Below, in pieces: positions 30,630 to 42,420 of a DNA stretch of 64,000 nt. The stretch's first letter is position 1; each line of letters begins with the position of its first letter. The translations under genes were made by a program, and so were the position numbers. This DNA is from Bactericera cockerelli (lineage: Eukaryota; Arthropoda; Insecta; Hemiptera; Triozidae). The notes beneath the pieces were generated by a model that saw nothing but the letters and a program-made list of their open reading frames with translations, did not search any database and was not told the origin of the DNA. The stretch covers positions 13,833,398 through 13,897,397 of the forward strand of contig CM044961.1 in assembly GCA_024516035.1 (NCBI GenBank), in the 5' to 3' direction.

Positions 30630-31800
30630 CTTTCTTCTCTTACACGAGAAAACGCAAAGAAAAGAACTTGGGTTCTCAATTTACTTAAGTTAAGGCAAAA
30701 CTTACCTAATTTAAGGCAGTGCCAGACAAGATAAAAAGTAGCACAAAACTCTTCAGAGAATTACGAAAGTTAAGAAAAGTACTTGCAGCACAAGTCGAGA
30801 AAAAATTAGACAAGTTATTTTTAGACACGTTATAAGGAGAATGAGAGAGAGGAAAAGGAATAATGATAAAAGTGAGAGAAATATAGAAAAAAAAAATATG
30901 TAAGTTAAGGCTAATAATGTCCAAATTAAGTAGGTATCAAGATGACTTTTTCATTTGACTAAGAAGAAACTTCGTACCTTTTCCTTCCATTTATTTATTT
31001 ATCGTATGGCTTTATTACACATCTCAAAGTGAGAATACATCTGTAGTAAACTTGATCAAGAAATCTGATGGTAGTGATTGTTTGATCGCTAAAATTGTCA
31101 GTAATTTAGCCGCATGTCAATGCATTGTCCAGGGTGAACCACGAGGAGGCGTACTAACATTTCCTTCCATACTAATGTGCTTCATAATATTATTCCATTT
31201 AAATAGATTCCGTATGGTGTGTATGACCATTGATGTTGACATGCTTAATCTCATAAAAGATAGATAGATAGAAATAGATTCCGTCAGATCCTGAATGCTG
31301 AGATTTAGTTAATCCCCATTAGACGCCGAAAATAAGACGTAAATTTACTATACCAATCATAATAATAATCAATATTAAAGAATCTTTTATGCCAAGGAAA
31401 TATTTCCTGGTAGGCTGGTAGTCTAGTATCCCGAAACGACGTGAAGGTTGAAATTAGGTGCATAGGATGTTAAAAGTTTAAACACCCAAGTAAACAGTGG
31501 TGCTTTATTAAGATTTAAGATAAGCAGTTTGATAAAGCACATCTTTATTGCTAGTATCATAATAATAATTTTGATTGATGTTGTTGACTTTGGCTACTGT
31601 TTATAAAATCATCATCATAAAATTTATCTTCTAAAACTCACAGGGTAACCTGACACTCTTGTGGTCTTTCAGAACTTTTATGGCGAACTTTTATTTTTCC
31701 CATTCTTTGAAGTTGGGTTTTGAATTTCATCATCAGCCTCAAAATGAGATTCCTGGATTTTCATTTAAGATTTCTTCTTCAGCCGTGCTATTTCTCATTA
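28581..31800. other. Gene-free region
   Basis: AT-rich sequence with a diffuse repetitive phrase (ATGAAGGTAAATA... CAACTAACAA-like) at about 30000-30300 and a (CT)n run at 30587-30635. Small reading frames have no recognisable domain. Confidence 0.45.
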
Positions 31801-31805
31801 ACCAC

Positions 31806-31945
31806 TAACGTGCGTAGCTTGATTGATAAGGTGGCGAAATCGTTACCAGAGATCGGTGGTTCGAGTCCCGGTTTCAGCGTAGATTTAGTAAAGCGAGTTT
31901 GAGTGCTTATGATATCACATCATGATTAGCATAAATTTAATATGA
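31806..31945 (+). mobile_element. tRNA-derived SINE, family F
   Basis: CGTAGCTTGATTGATAAGG (A-box region), GGTGGTTCGAGTCCCGGTTT (B box), then CAGCGTAGATTTAGTAAAGC and TTTAATATGATAACT, matching the minus-strand copy at 26800-26945. Confidence 0.8.
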
Positions 31946-32106
31946 TAACTAAAAATTAACTACTTTCTTTTAAATTAGTTTTACACTTGACATACCTAAC
32001 TGTTTTACATTTATCACCCATTCGCAAAGTACCTTGCTGCTCTATTCGTATGTGGGAACAATCCTGTATGCGCCAAATTTCTCATGGAACACGGTTTGAG
32101 GAGTCT

Positions 32107-32308
32107 GTCCCGGTAGCTCAGTGGTGAAGGCGGCACTCTGTGAAACCAGAGATTCCAGAGGTCGCGGGTTCCAAATCCAGCCGGGACATGACAAGTTAAC
32201 CTCCCATTTGGGATTTTTTACCACATCATAATACGTCTTGGGCATTCTGCTGGAATAATGGGACTTAATAGTCCTAATCGAGCAGTATAAATAAGGTGAT
32301 TTTATTAT
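32107..32308 (+). mobile_element. tRNA-derived SINE, family B, copy 1
   Basis: An 81-nt tRNA-like head (32107-32187) begins GTCCCGGTAGCTCAGTGG and ends CCGGGAC, giving a perfect 7-bp acceptor-like stem. The body contains AAGTTAACCTCCCATTTGGG and GTCCTAATCGAGCAGTATAA and ends in a T/A-rich tail. A second copy is at 62975-63190. Confidence 0.85.
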
Positions 32309-33300
32309 AATTTAAGATGGCAAAGTGTATTTCAATATCTTAGTTCATAGGGGCTGAATTATATTAGAAGAATTTCAACAACAAAAAAACTTATGGATCT
32401 ATGTCACGACAGACGTCCATCCACGTTCTCTCCAAGCTCGACCTCGCTTAACTTCAGTCATGAGGCGGTTACTGGTGGCTAGAACGTGGAGTCTTTCGGA
32501 AAGCTACTTTGAGCATGCATATGAAATGGATTGGGGGCGCCATGGCCCAAATTCATTTTGTAATCAGAAATGTGTGACATAATACTCAGTATTCCGGTCC
32601 AACTCAGGCTGAAAATTTTCATTAACTAGGGAGTTAGCAAATGTTACCCTCCATGGAAGGTAATATGGAGGGTAAAGTCTTTCTGATTAGTGTCTTGAAA
32701 GGGAGAATAAAGCCCTTATCCTGCTCCTTAGTTGATAATACAGACTTTATCCCGTCCTTGCTTGCTAGACAAATAGTTTGAGACTATCACGGAAACTTTT
32801 TTCATTTCATTGTTTGAGTTTACAAGTATCTACGCTTGTGAGAAAGTTAATCTACACAAACACAGCAAACAAGCTGGAGAGTGTTTCTCAAAACTTTGGC
32901 ACGAGTGATTTGCCTGGCACCTTTCAGCAAGGTGTTCTTCCGTCAGGTACTTAACCATCTAACCAAGTAACCACCTAGGCAGGAAATATGTACAGCATCA
33001 CTTGGTCGGATCTTGGCTATTTTTTTTATTATTTAGGGAAGAAATTTAAAAAATATATCAGAAATGTTAATATTGTTACCTACATTTTTTCTGCTTTGTA
33101 CCATCCAGGTAGCTAACTAATTTATTTTAAATCTTATGAGCGTTGATTTTAAATCTTATGAGCGCCTTCAAATGAGCGAATGTATGCAATGTGCATTTTA
33201 AGTTCAATACATAGTTGAGTAAATGCCAGTAGATCAGTGGCATTTTTCAACTATGTATTTTAATTTACAAATAAGAAGAGTTTTGAGAGGGTAATAGTTT
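32309..33300. other. Gene-free region with degraded SINE tail at about 32590-32690
   Basis: CAGTATTCCGGTCCAACTCA and a repeated GGAGGGTAAAG phrase resemble the shared SINE tail. Otherwise nothing was recognised. Confidence 0.45.
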
Positions 33301-33304
33301 TTAT

Positions 33305-33427
33305 CTAATTTGTGTTGATCACGATGAGATACCACAGTAAAATTACTCAGAATAGCATTACTAGTTTTTGCTCAACGTGGGACACTCCAGTTACGAATCC
33401 GCCGTCTTAACCACCCAGCTCCTGAGG
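33305..33427 (-). repeat. tRNA-derived SINE, family F, diverged copy
   Basis: On the minus strand the A-box region (CTCAGGAGCTGGGTGGTTAA) is kept, but the B box is degraded. The flanking AATTTGTGTTGATCAC matches the tail of the copy at 39545. Confidence 0.55.
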
Positions 33428-33430
33428 TTG

Positions 33431-33605
33431 ATTTCATCACCATAGGGTGGCGTCATCGTGAATGATGGTAGCCAGACAGTGGGAGAATGACTCAGCACTT
33501 CTACCACTGTCTTTACAAGGTGGCTAATAATAAATTGACAAGGGCCCCCAGAACCAAGCCAATGCTGGTCTACTCCCTGTTTATGGTCCCCCAGCCAGAG
33601 GTTGG
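33431..33605. repeat. Interspersed repeat C, copy 1
   Basis: CATAGGGTGGCGTCATCGTG, AATGACTCAGCAC, CAGAACCAAGCCAATGCTGG and ACTCCCTGTTTATGGTCCCC recur in the same order at 62101-62305. The class is unknown. Confidence 0.75.
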
Positions 33606-35225
33606 TTTGTGAGAAGGAAATTCATAATAATATAATGCCTCCTTTTCCTAACAGTCCCACGTATGGCTTCCTTGTTTCTACCGTTAGAAAGTTATGCGTA
33701 GTGCACCATACATAGAATAACTCACACTGCTATCCTACAGTGCCGTCTATAACTTCGATCTTTATTGTAGTGCAAACTCAGCGGGAAAAAAGAGAGAGAG
33801 AGAGAAAAAACTTTGTTGATTTTTTCAGGCTTTCTATCTACTAGGTTAAACACAAAGCCATTTGTTTGTTTAAAATGACAGGGTTTACTATAAGTTCTAG
33901 CTGAATAAACATAAGTATTTTATAATATACTTACCTATCTAACTTTGGATACACGGATACTCATAAGAAAATAAAATATTAATATTATTTCAATACTATG
34001 ATCTTCTAAAATAAAGAATATTGTACGTAGGCACTGTGTCTTTTTTTATTTTTTTGACATGACCAGGACCAGGCTTCAAACCGCAGCCTCTCGCTACAAA
34101 TTCGGTTATTGCATGAAAAGGTTGTTTAACATTGATTGAACTACCTTCTTAAACAACCAAATTTTATTATGAGTGTTGAAGCCATATGGCTCAGAAGTAC
34201 AATCCAGGATTATACACTCACTCAAACAGAAATATTTGCTCTGACTACAATCTGAAAAGTTAGATCCTGATACCGAAGGCTCGGAGATAAGAGTGCTATT
34301 TCTCAACATTCTAAATTTGAGGTACTTAAATGTCAAAAGGGGCAAAATCTACCATTGAAAAGTTCTTAAACTTTAGATGTCCCTAGGTAGTACAGAATCT
34401 GGTACCTATTTATCTATTAGCTAGCAACCTACATTCTTTACATGGACTTATTTTTTTAAGAGAAAATGATTTAATATTATAACCTCTAAACTCTTAAGTT
34501 TAGATTACACGAATAAAATAATATAACATTAAAAGCTTTATGATCAACAAATCACATTTGAGGAATTTAGTCAGATCCGGTAAATTTCAAATTAACTGTA
34601 CTTCACTTTCATTGCGAGGCATTTTTTTATCCTCGTTAACAGAGTATTTTTCATTATCTCAAACTTGTTCATTACGCCCGGATGAGGCGTAAAAGTTTCG
34701 CCTCCACCTATTTCTCATCCACACCTCCAGTAGCCAAAGGAGGGGTCGGGGAGTCTTTGTTTGTTAATTCGGACGAGTTTCTAACGATTTTTTTTTTTTT
34801 TTTTTTTTTTTTTCAAAGTTTAGTTAATTATTTGTTTTGAAAGCCCAGAGTGATATCCAATAGAAAAATGTCCATTGAGCTCACTGGTGTTAGAAGATTC
34901 GTCGAGAAAAACTCACCATTCGGCCTAATAGGAAATAATTAATAGGATTAAAAGGAAAATTAATTAGAGTTTCCATGTAGATAAGGTAGCAAGTTTTTCC
35001 TAAACTTTTCATAATTACTTTCTATTAGGGATAGAAAGAATGTTTCTCGTTTCTGGAATAAGTTCTTCCTTATCCCTGGAAAATATGTCAATTCCGCCAC
35101 TGGTGAGTGTGTTAGAGAAAAAGAGGAAGGGATGCTGAGAAGGAAAAAAGAGAAAAGGAAACTTATTGAAAATCCGGCCTATCCTTTCTTTAGCCAGAAT
35201 CCTTTAAGAATGAAATGAAAATAAG
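33606..35225. other. Gene-free sequence with long T-run
   Basis: A T-run of about 24 lies at 34790-34813, and short GA runs lie at 33789-33804. No gene recognised. Confidence 0.45.
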
Positions 35226-35404
35226 ATGAAATTTCTTTTTAGCATTGTCTCTCTTTTTCTCGCTCTCGCTCTCTCTCTCTTTCTATTTCTCTCTCTCTCA
35301 TTCTTTATCTCTCTCTCTCTCTATTTCTCTTTCTCTCTCTCTCTCTCTTTCTTCTTTCTTTCTCTCTCTCTTTTTCTTTCTCTCTCTCTCTCTCTCTCTC
35401 TCTT
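35226..35404. repeat. (CT)n microsatellite tract
   Basis: Long TC dinucleotide runs with interspersed TTTC. The reading frames are Ser/Leu artefacts. Confidence 0.85.
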
Positions 35405-35826
35405 GTGTGGACATCAGAATGCAAACAATTTCATGATGAGTAATTGAAATGAAAAATTCCTTTGACAGGCTGCTTTCTTCTGGAATTTAAAAAAAAATCT
35501 ACACCCCATCTCTCTCTATCTCTCTCTTTGACTCTTTCTCTCTCTTATTTTTCATTACAATATATGAATTTTTCTCTCATTTTTCCCCCGCTATCCTAAG
35601 TTCATTCTTCATTTGTCCTTTGTCAGCATGCATGGAATTTATCTCATCATGAATGTGTTTTGTGGAACAAAAGTTTAGTCGATAAACTCAGGCACAATGC
35701 GATTCATAACTTACTGTGTATAAATGAACTTTTTCATACAACTTATTAGACAGAGGGTAATGAATTATGCAGGTTCTCTGAAATGATAACCTATTTAAAC
35801 AAGCGAAATGTTATTATTATTTTTTT

Positions 35827-35965
35827 TCACCCAGCCTGAGTTGGGCCGGAATGCCAAAATCACGAAGCCTTCAACTTGCTGGACGTTGTCTAATCTCGGT
35901 GATCCTACTAGAACTGGTGCATTCAACGCACCATCGACGCTGGCACAGCGTAATGTTAGAAGTGA
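35827..35965 (-). mobile_element. 5S rRNA-derived SINE, second copy
   Basis: The minus strand reads GTCGATGGTGCGTTGAATGC, then CCAGTTCTAGTAGGATCACC and GAGATTAGACAACGTCC, a diverged 5S rRNA-like head, followed by GCATTCCGGCCCAACTCAGG. The tail is shorter than in the copy at 26613. Confidence 0.72.
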
Positions 35966-36494
35966 ACAATACTTACCTATTATAAAAAAATAATTTCTAT
36001 AGTATTTTTTAATGTAAGTTCTTTTGAATTCAGCTTTATTTACATATTTAATTATAATAACCAAAGCCTGATATTCAAGGTGCTCATAGCACCTAATTAT
36101 AAATTTATATGGTTATAAATAATTATTGGTCCAAAGACACGCTACATGCACCTATTTCGTAAGATTGCTGTGGTTAAGCAACGACCAGTAAGTTTAGAAA
36201 TCAAATGCACTAAACATCGAAATCTTCTTAGGCTGGGTGGTGTCAACTCAGGATGAATCGTCAATTTCTTGCTAAATCTTACTCGACTTTCGACATAGAT
36301 AGAATAAACCCACCCTTATTGGATAGATATAAGGCGAGTAGCGCAGGTTCAATACACGCCTGAAGTACAAGAGAAGTTAGAATTATTAAAAACAAACATA
36401 AGGAACAAAACCAGCAAAGAAAATGCGATTAGACGAGTTAAAAAATGAAACGTAAACAGAGCAATGTAAGTCAGGAAACATAGCGCGTACATAA
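35966..36494. other. Gene-free sequence
   Basis: Nothing supportable was seen. Confidence 0.4.
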
Positions 36495-36499
36495 TTAAT

Positions 36500-37048
36500 G
36501 AAATGCTAGAGAATGAAAGAGGGAAGTAAGGATAGGAAAGAAAGAGGGATAAGGAGGAGGAAGTAATAATAAGAGGGGAGAGGATGAGAGAGGGAAATTG
36601 AAGTGGGAAAGAAAGAGGTATAAGAAGGAGAAAGATAATGAGAGAGAAAAGTAAAGATGGGAATAGAAAGAGGTATAAGGAGGAGAAAGAAAATGAGTGA
36701 GAGAAGTAAGGATGGGAAAGAAAGAGGTATAAGGAGGAGAAAGAAAATGAGAGAGAAGTAAGGATGGGAAAGGAAGAGGTATAAGGAGGAGAAAGAAAAT
36801 GAGAGAGAAGTAAGGATAGGAAAGAGTATAAGGAGTAGAAAGAGAATGAGGGAGAGAAGTAAGGATGGGGAAAAAAGAGGGATAAGGAGAAGAAAGAGAA
36901 TGAGGGAGAGAAGTAAGGATGGGGAAAAAAGAGGGATAAGGAGAAGAAAGAGAATGAGGGAGAGAAGTAAGGATGGGGAAAAAAGAGGGATAAGGAGGAG
37001 GAAGTAATAAGAGTGGAGAGGATGAGAGAGGGAAATTGAGGTGGTTCT
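36500..37048. repeat. Purine minisatellite (about 54-60-bp units, about 10 copies)
   Basis: The unit AGAAGTAAGGATGGGGAAAA followed by AGAGGGATAAGGAGAAGAAA and GAGAATGAGGGAG repeats with small changes. The 200-codon minus-strand frames over it are repeat artefacts. Confidence 0.85.
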
Positions 37049-37054
37049 TGGTTC

Positions 37055-37120
37055 GATAGCCAGGATTCGAACCAAGGTCAGCGTAAGTACAGGGCAAGTG
37101 CGCTACTCATTCCGGTCAAG
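37055..37120 (-). repeat. tRNA-like SINE head
   Basis: The minus strand has CCGGAATGAGTAGCGCACTT (A-box region) and CTTGGTTCGAATCCTGGC (B box). It abuts the purine minisatellite. Confidence 0.6.
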
Positions 37121-38543
37121 ATTACTACTTGAAAAAAAAAAGAGAAAATGATAGTGCAAAAGGAAATCTAGGAGAAGTGAAAAGTACTATAGAAAAAGAG
37201 AGAGAGAGAGAGAGAAAAAAAAGACGAAGAGAAAGATGGGGATACCAAAGGACGCTCGTGTGGTTCCGAGGGAAGAACATTACACATAAATATCTGGCTC
37301 TCAGATTGCATGAATAATTGGAGAGGTGAAAAAGAAGGATATGTGTCTGTTGTGTGGTCGAGGAGTAGATACTAAATTGTAAGACTTGATTTTCCTTTCG
37401 GTGGCAACTGAGCATTTGCATATTGAACAAATGAACACTTACCTATCCAGAGACCTCATCCAGAAAGCACTCTCACGTCTCTCACTCTCCGAATCTCCTT
37501 TTCGACCGTTAAATTTCGTTCAAAGAACCCAATACGTGTGTTGTTAACAGTTGAGAGGGAAATTTGGGTGATTGAGAGTGAAGTGAGGAAGCTTTCTGGA
37601 TTGAAGCCCAGATACCTTGTTCTTCAATAACTTTACTATATTTTAATTCATACGCATGCTTCATATAATATTTAATAGTTACTGCAATCCAATGTACTTT
37701 TCAGTATGTGGTGGATTGCAGCAAATAAGATAATCTTCTTCTTTTTTACTGTCTATTTTTATTATGATAAATAATACAGTAAACTATAGGACAGTCAAAA
37801 AAAAAAATAAGACAGTGAAAAATTAAGACTCCTATGGTAGATATAACCAATATTGTAAATAACCAACGCTTTTCGATCATAATAAATATACATATAAGTA
37901 AGGTATTGAATAGCTTTCCATTTGACAATTTAGCCGTGCCGTCTGAAAGAGACAATATCGTGACACGTTGTAGATAGACTGGTAGTAGATAAATTAATCT
38001 TTACCTTATAAGTTGAATGTGTAGATGAAAAGCTTACAAATTAAAAAAAAAACTTGAACCATGGGATGCGAAATCCTAAGTTTCTTTTTATAATTCAAAA
38101 TGCATCCAATATTTCCATCATAAACTTCCACTCTACAATATCCTATTTCCTCGGATAAAGAACCCTGAGAAAAATGATGGATTTTAAGGAAAGAAATCCA
38201 CCTAGCTTTTCAGCAGTTCTGACTGAAATATTCACGCTTATTATTTCCATTTCTGAAGAAAAACAAAAGATAGAAATAATAAAAAGTTGAAAATAAAAAT
38301 GTTACGAACACACGGAGTATTCATACTTGTTAGGTACATAAGATGATTTTTATGCTTGGCGGAATTTTTTACTTTTCTACCTATATTTGCTGAGGCTGAC
38401 TCCACAGATCCAATAGTCGATTTTTTTTTCTTTTACATTGTGCAATAAATCTTTGAAAACTACAATATAATATTGAAAATAATTCTCAATTTGTAGGCAC
38501 TGAAAAAGTTGTACCGTCTGTTTTATCTCTTTTTTGTCACACA

Positions 38544-38575
<32 letters not shown>

Positions 38576-39144
38576 CCTCTTTAAAGATAAATTTTCTCAA
38601 CTTTTCAAGAGAACATTGAACTGGCGAACTTTCTTTCAATGGTGTTCCCACTCTCTCAATTGTTTTCTATTTTATATCAAAAAGGAAACAAAAAGAGCCA
38701 AAGTTTTGTATCAAAAGCTACAAGACACGAAAGTTTTGTATCAAAAGCTACAAGACACGTAAAGTTGCAAAGTATAAACTAGGATTCCTCACAGAGATTG
38801 ACAGAATATTTCTCCTGAAATCGTCCTTCGTATATTCTTTCTTTGTATAAGGTGTTCTTCACACCTCTGATGAGGTATTCAATTTGGTCCTTTTTCATCT
38901 AATATCTCACTTTTTATCCTCAAAACTACTCAAAATATACCCTTTGGTCCCTTTGTTTCGTTCCCTTTCGCATTTGGACCCTATCTCTTCTCTGCTTGTT
39001 GTTTTCTCCTTACATAAGAATAATAAACTCTTTTCAGTGGAAGGTAACCACTAGGCGAGGTTCATGCTCAAAGCATTTTCTACCACCTAACTCTCAGAGT
39101 CCTTTTATTATGTGGTCACCAACTCAAATAAATGAGGAAATATT
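37121..39144. other. Gene-free region
   Basis: GA-rich stretch at 37196-37240, T-run of about 29 at 38547-38575, and a 31-bp tandem duplication (AAAGTTTTGTATCAAAAGCT) at 38700-38760. No gene recognised. Confidence 0.5.
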
Positions 39145-39235
39145 CATACACTGGGTGGGATTCGAACCAACGGATCCCTTCGCTACCTGGATTACCAGAC
39201 TAGCGCGTTAACCACTTCACTACCAGTGCACATGC
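39145..39235 (-). repeat. tRNA-like SINE head
   Basis: The minus strand reads ACTGGTAGTGAAGTGGTTAA and CGCGCTAGTCTGG, then GTTGGTTCGAATCCCACC. Outer ends can pair (CACTGG / CCAGTG), but no normal 7-base anticodon loop is formed. Confidence 0.55.
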
Positions 39236-39544
39236 TACAGTCTGCTACTCTCTTTGTTTCAAACCCCCTCACGTCTCAACCAACTTTTTTCTGACCCTAA
39301 ACATTACTTGTATCTTTTCTTTCATCCCTTTTCGTCCCTCTCAACTTCCCGTGACCCTGTTCTCAGTACTTTTCCCTGCTAGTCTACATTTTTTGTCGAA
39401 GATGTTTTTATTGTTATTTTTATTGATATCGGGCAGTAAAAACAGCATCGGAAAAAAATATCCTTCTGGTAAATACAGTGTGAACAAAGAAGCACGAATC
39501 AGAGGGATCAGGTAAGTAGGTGTACTAAAATCAACAACAACAAA

Positions 39545-39682
39545 AAGTTATCATATTTGTGTTAATCACTTTTGAGATACCACAACTACTCAAACTCACT
39601 TTATACACTGAAACGGGAACTTGAACCACCGACCTACAGGTTACAAGTCCGCCGCCTTATCAAACAAGCTACTGATGTCCGT
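39545..39682 (-). repeat. tRNA-derived SINE, family F
   Basis: The minus strand has CATCAGTAGCTTGTTTGATA, AGGCGGCGGACTTGTAACCT, GTCGGTGGTTCAAGTTCCCG, then AAAGTGAGTTTGAGTAGTTG. It matches 26800-26945. Confidence 0.72.
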
Positions 39683-39747
39683 AAAATTAACAAAAGAACT
39701 TGAAAAAAAATCATTTCAATATATTATATTATTTATCAAACAAGGAA

Positions 39748-39892
39748 TCGTGATGCTGGCATTCCGGCCCAACCCAGGCTAGGTGAGGTTAATGTGGGTA
39801 GCAGGTTTGTGAGTTTCCTACGAATGGAGGGTAACACCCCCGTCGTGATATGACCAATGCAGTTGAAAGCGACGTTAAACCAAAAAAAAAAA
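39748..39892 (+). repeat. SINE tail shared by 5S- and tRNA-headed elements
   Basis: GTGATGCTGGCATTCCGGCC, GGTGAGGTTAATGTGGGTAG, CGAATGGAGGGTAACACCCC, then GAAAGCGACGTTAAACC and an A-run. The 5S-like head is missing, as in a 5'-truncated insertion. Confidence 0.7.
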
Positions 39893-40040
39893 TCAAGATA
39901 TTAGGTACTACGGTGAAGTTCCTTAAAGATAATAATTATCGCGTCTAATTACGAATTTGAAATAAAAATTGATAAAAGTTAGCGGGAATTGGGCGAAAAC
40001 AATAAAACAAAATACATATAAACTCTGTTTCGTGTTAATA

Positions 40041-40095
40041 TAGGCCGGTTGGCTGGCGCTACTTAACGAGCGCTCGCCTCCCGGCGAGCTTGATT
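40041..40095 (+). repeat. Interspersed repeat D, copy 2
   Basis: AGGCCGGTTGGCTGGCGCTA, then ACGAGCGCTCGCCTCCCGGC and GAGCTTGATTAT. It shares its core with 8224-8268 and, inverted, 59138-59192. Confidence 0.75.
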
Positions 40096-40319
40096 ATCTT
40101 GCCGCCCTAGCCCTGATCTTGCCTGGTTAGACATGACCGAGATTCTTGTTCACGGGTGACATAATAGAATTGAAGCTATTTCTAAGAAAGATTAGCATAA
40201 TACTTAATATTGAATGAAATAAGTTCATTTCTAAGAAGCATTCTACAAACCTCCTTCAAATGTGAAACAGACTCTTCAAAATCTCATCACTAGATTTTCT
40301 AGTGAAATTAAATAAGAGG

Positions 40320-40575
40320 CACTGTCTTATTATATAAAACTCTATACATAAAACTCAAATATATCCTTGTCTGACTGGCTGAATATGTCCTCTTAGGAGT
40401 TGTCTGTTTACAATAGGGACCGCAGCTCAAACGGTAACAGATATTAAAATTTTCATGAGAGTTTTCTGGTCCAACAATCATTCAAATAGGCAACAACCAC
40501 GGGCAATAACCTCAATGACGACAAAGTGCCGGGATTTAACTAGCACTTGATATAATAAACACCCTGTATATATAA
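40320..40575. repeat. Interspersed repeat G, copy 1
   Basis: GTCTGACTGGCTGAATATGT, CTCTTAGGAGTTGTCTGTTT, then AACAGATATTAAAATTTTCA recur at 41468-41570. Confidence 0.65.
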
Positions 40576-40884
40576 GAAAAGTAGCTGCTAGTCTCCACTC
40601 TAGCATTTATAATAGATACATAAGAGCACATACCTAGTTACCTACCTTCTGGTAAATAGCCATGCTAAGATTGTATTGCTGGAAGTGTATATTGCAAGCA
40701 TATATCCGATGCATATAAATATACATACACATTTAGACATAAGCATTCGTAGTATCAAAAAGGTCGATTCCTACTTCTGGAATTATTCATTCTAAGGGAT
40801 AACAAAAAATTCAAAAATTCTAGAAGCAGCTTGAGTATGCCAAATGAAATGGTAATGTCTGATGTGCTTCCGTTTTACAACGTT

Positions 40885-41250
40885 ATTAAGACGGAGGAGA
40901 AGGAAGAGAAGGGGAAGAGGAGGAGAAAAGGAAGAGGAGGACAAGGGGGGTGGATGAGTAGGGAGAAGAGAAGGAGCAGTAGGGGGAAGAGGAAGAGGAG
41001 GAGAAAGGGAACAGGAGAAGAAGGGGGTGGATGAGTAGGGGGAAGAGAAGGAGAAGGAGGGGGAAGAGGAGAAGGAGAAGGCTGTGGAGGAGGAGGGGGA
41101 AGAGGAAAAGAAGGACGGGGAACAGGAGGCGGAGGAGAGGGACGAGGAGGAGAAGGATGGTGGAGGTGGAGGTAAAGAAAATGGAGGTGAAGACATGACT
41201 GGGGTGAAATAAAACTCAAAGAGGAGGGGGCGGGCGGGGGGGGATAAGAT
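40885..41250. repeat. (GGA)n-rich purine tract
   Basis: Almost only G and A for about 300 bp, with a repeated phrase GGTGGATGAGTAGGG about 75 bp apart. Frames on either strand here are low complexity. Confidence 0.8.
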
Positions 41251-41454
41251 GGGCTTAATCCTTCTGATCCTGTATTTTTTGTTGTTTTTTTTCGATACCT
41301 ACAACAATGATTATTATAATTGAACTTTGGCAAAATTGGTGCAATGAGCAAGGACATCATTATTTCCACAAAGATTTTGGGAAAAAAAAAGAAAAAAAAA
41401 TTGAAAAACCACGCAAATATTTCAATGTGCCTTCAAAGAAGCTTTCCAATGATC

Positions 41455-41690
41455 TTTCAAATCTGTACGCGTCTGACTGGCTGACTATGTCCTCTTAGGG
41501 GTTGTCTGTTTACAATACCACAGCCCAAAATGTAACAGATACTGAAATTTTCATGAGAATTCACCCCCCCTAAACCACTGTCAAACAATCTGGGAAATTA
41601 TCAAAATGAAAATATCTATTACCATTTTCAAGATATCGTATAAAAATAACCGTAGCGAAGCACGGGTGAAACAGCTCATGAGGTATTAGT
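41455..41690 (+). repeat. Interspersed repeat G, copy 2
   Basis: It has the same GTCTGACTGGCTGA start as 40367 and ends CCGTAGCGAAGCACGGGTGA, a phrase seen at ends of many insect repeats. A related inverted phrase (GCCCGTGCTTTGCAACGGG) lies at 25256. Confidence 0.6.
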
Positions 41691-42049
41691 CAATTTGGCC
41701 AAAAATGTCGATAGGGAATGTGGCTCTAACAGGGACATTTTTTTTAGAAATTAGAAATCATTTTTTTTGCAATTAGTATGTATCTATGTGCGAAAAACCA
41801 CGGAACTGTTATATGATCGCAAGTATGGATTTGTAAATGATAACTACATAAATGTACACAGTTTGTATAATTGTACATAGCTCATGAACTGTTATTTTAT
41901 ACTGTCAAGGAAAGCAAAAACTGATCGGTGTCATTATGGGTTAATTTTCGTACAGGGAGAAAAAAAACAGGAATTATTTTCTTTTCATGTTGAATATTTA
42001 ATTTTTTCAATTTCCATCAAAAAGGAAACATATAAAGAGAGAGATAAAA

Positions 42050-42290
42050 AAAACAACGAGTGAGTGAGAAAGTGAGAGAGAAATACTGAGAGTGTGAGAG
42101 AGAGAGGTAGAGAGAAAGTGTGAGAGAGAGTGAGTGACAGAGAGAGAGAGAGAGAGAGAGGTAGGGAGAGAGTGAGAGAGAGAGAGGGAGAGAGAGAGGG
42201 AGAGAGAGAGAGAGGGAGAGAGAGAGAGAGAGGGAGAGAGAGAGGGAGAGAGAGAGGGAGAGAGAGAGAGAGAGAGAGAGATGCAGCACC
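42050..42290. repeat. (GA)n microsatellite
   Basis: GAGAGAG runs with occasional GGGAG or GTGAG. Minus-strand Ser/Leu frames are artefacts. Confidence 0.85.
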
Positions 42291-42420
42291 TGGAGAAGCA
42301 AAGGCTGCTCGCCTGACTTTGTGGAGTTCTGGGATGAAGAATAACTTAGAAGGATCAAAGGAAGTAGAAATATGGCGAGAAACCAAGTAGGTACACGGAG
42401 GAAAAAATATTTATAGAAGT

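Noticed and set aside
32107..32187. Functional tRNA gene
   Set aside because: The acceptor stem pairs, but the anticodon loop is not 7 nt, the variable region is odd, and the sequence continues into a SINE body repeated at 62975.
36495..37097. 200-codon minus-strand frames
   Set aside because: Artefacts of the 54-60-bp GA minisatellite.
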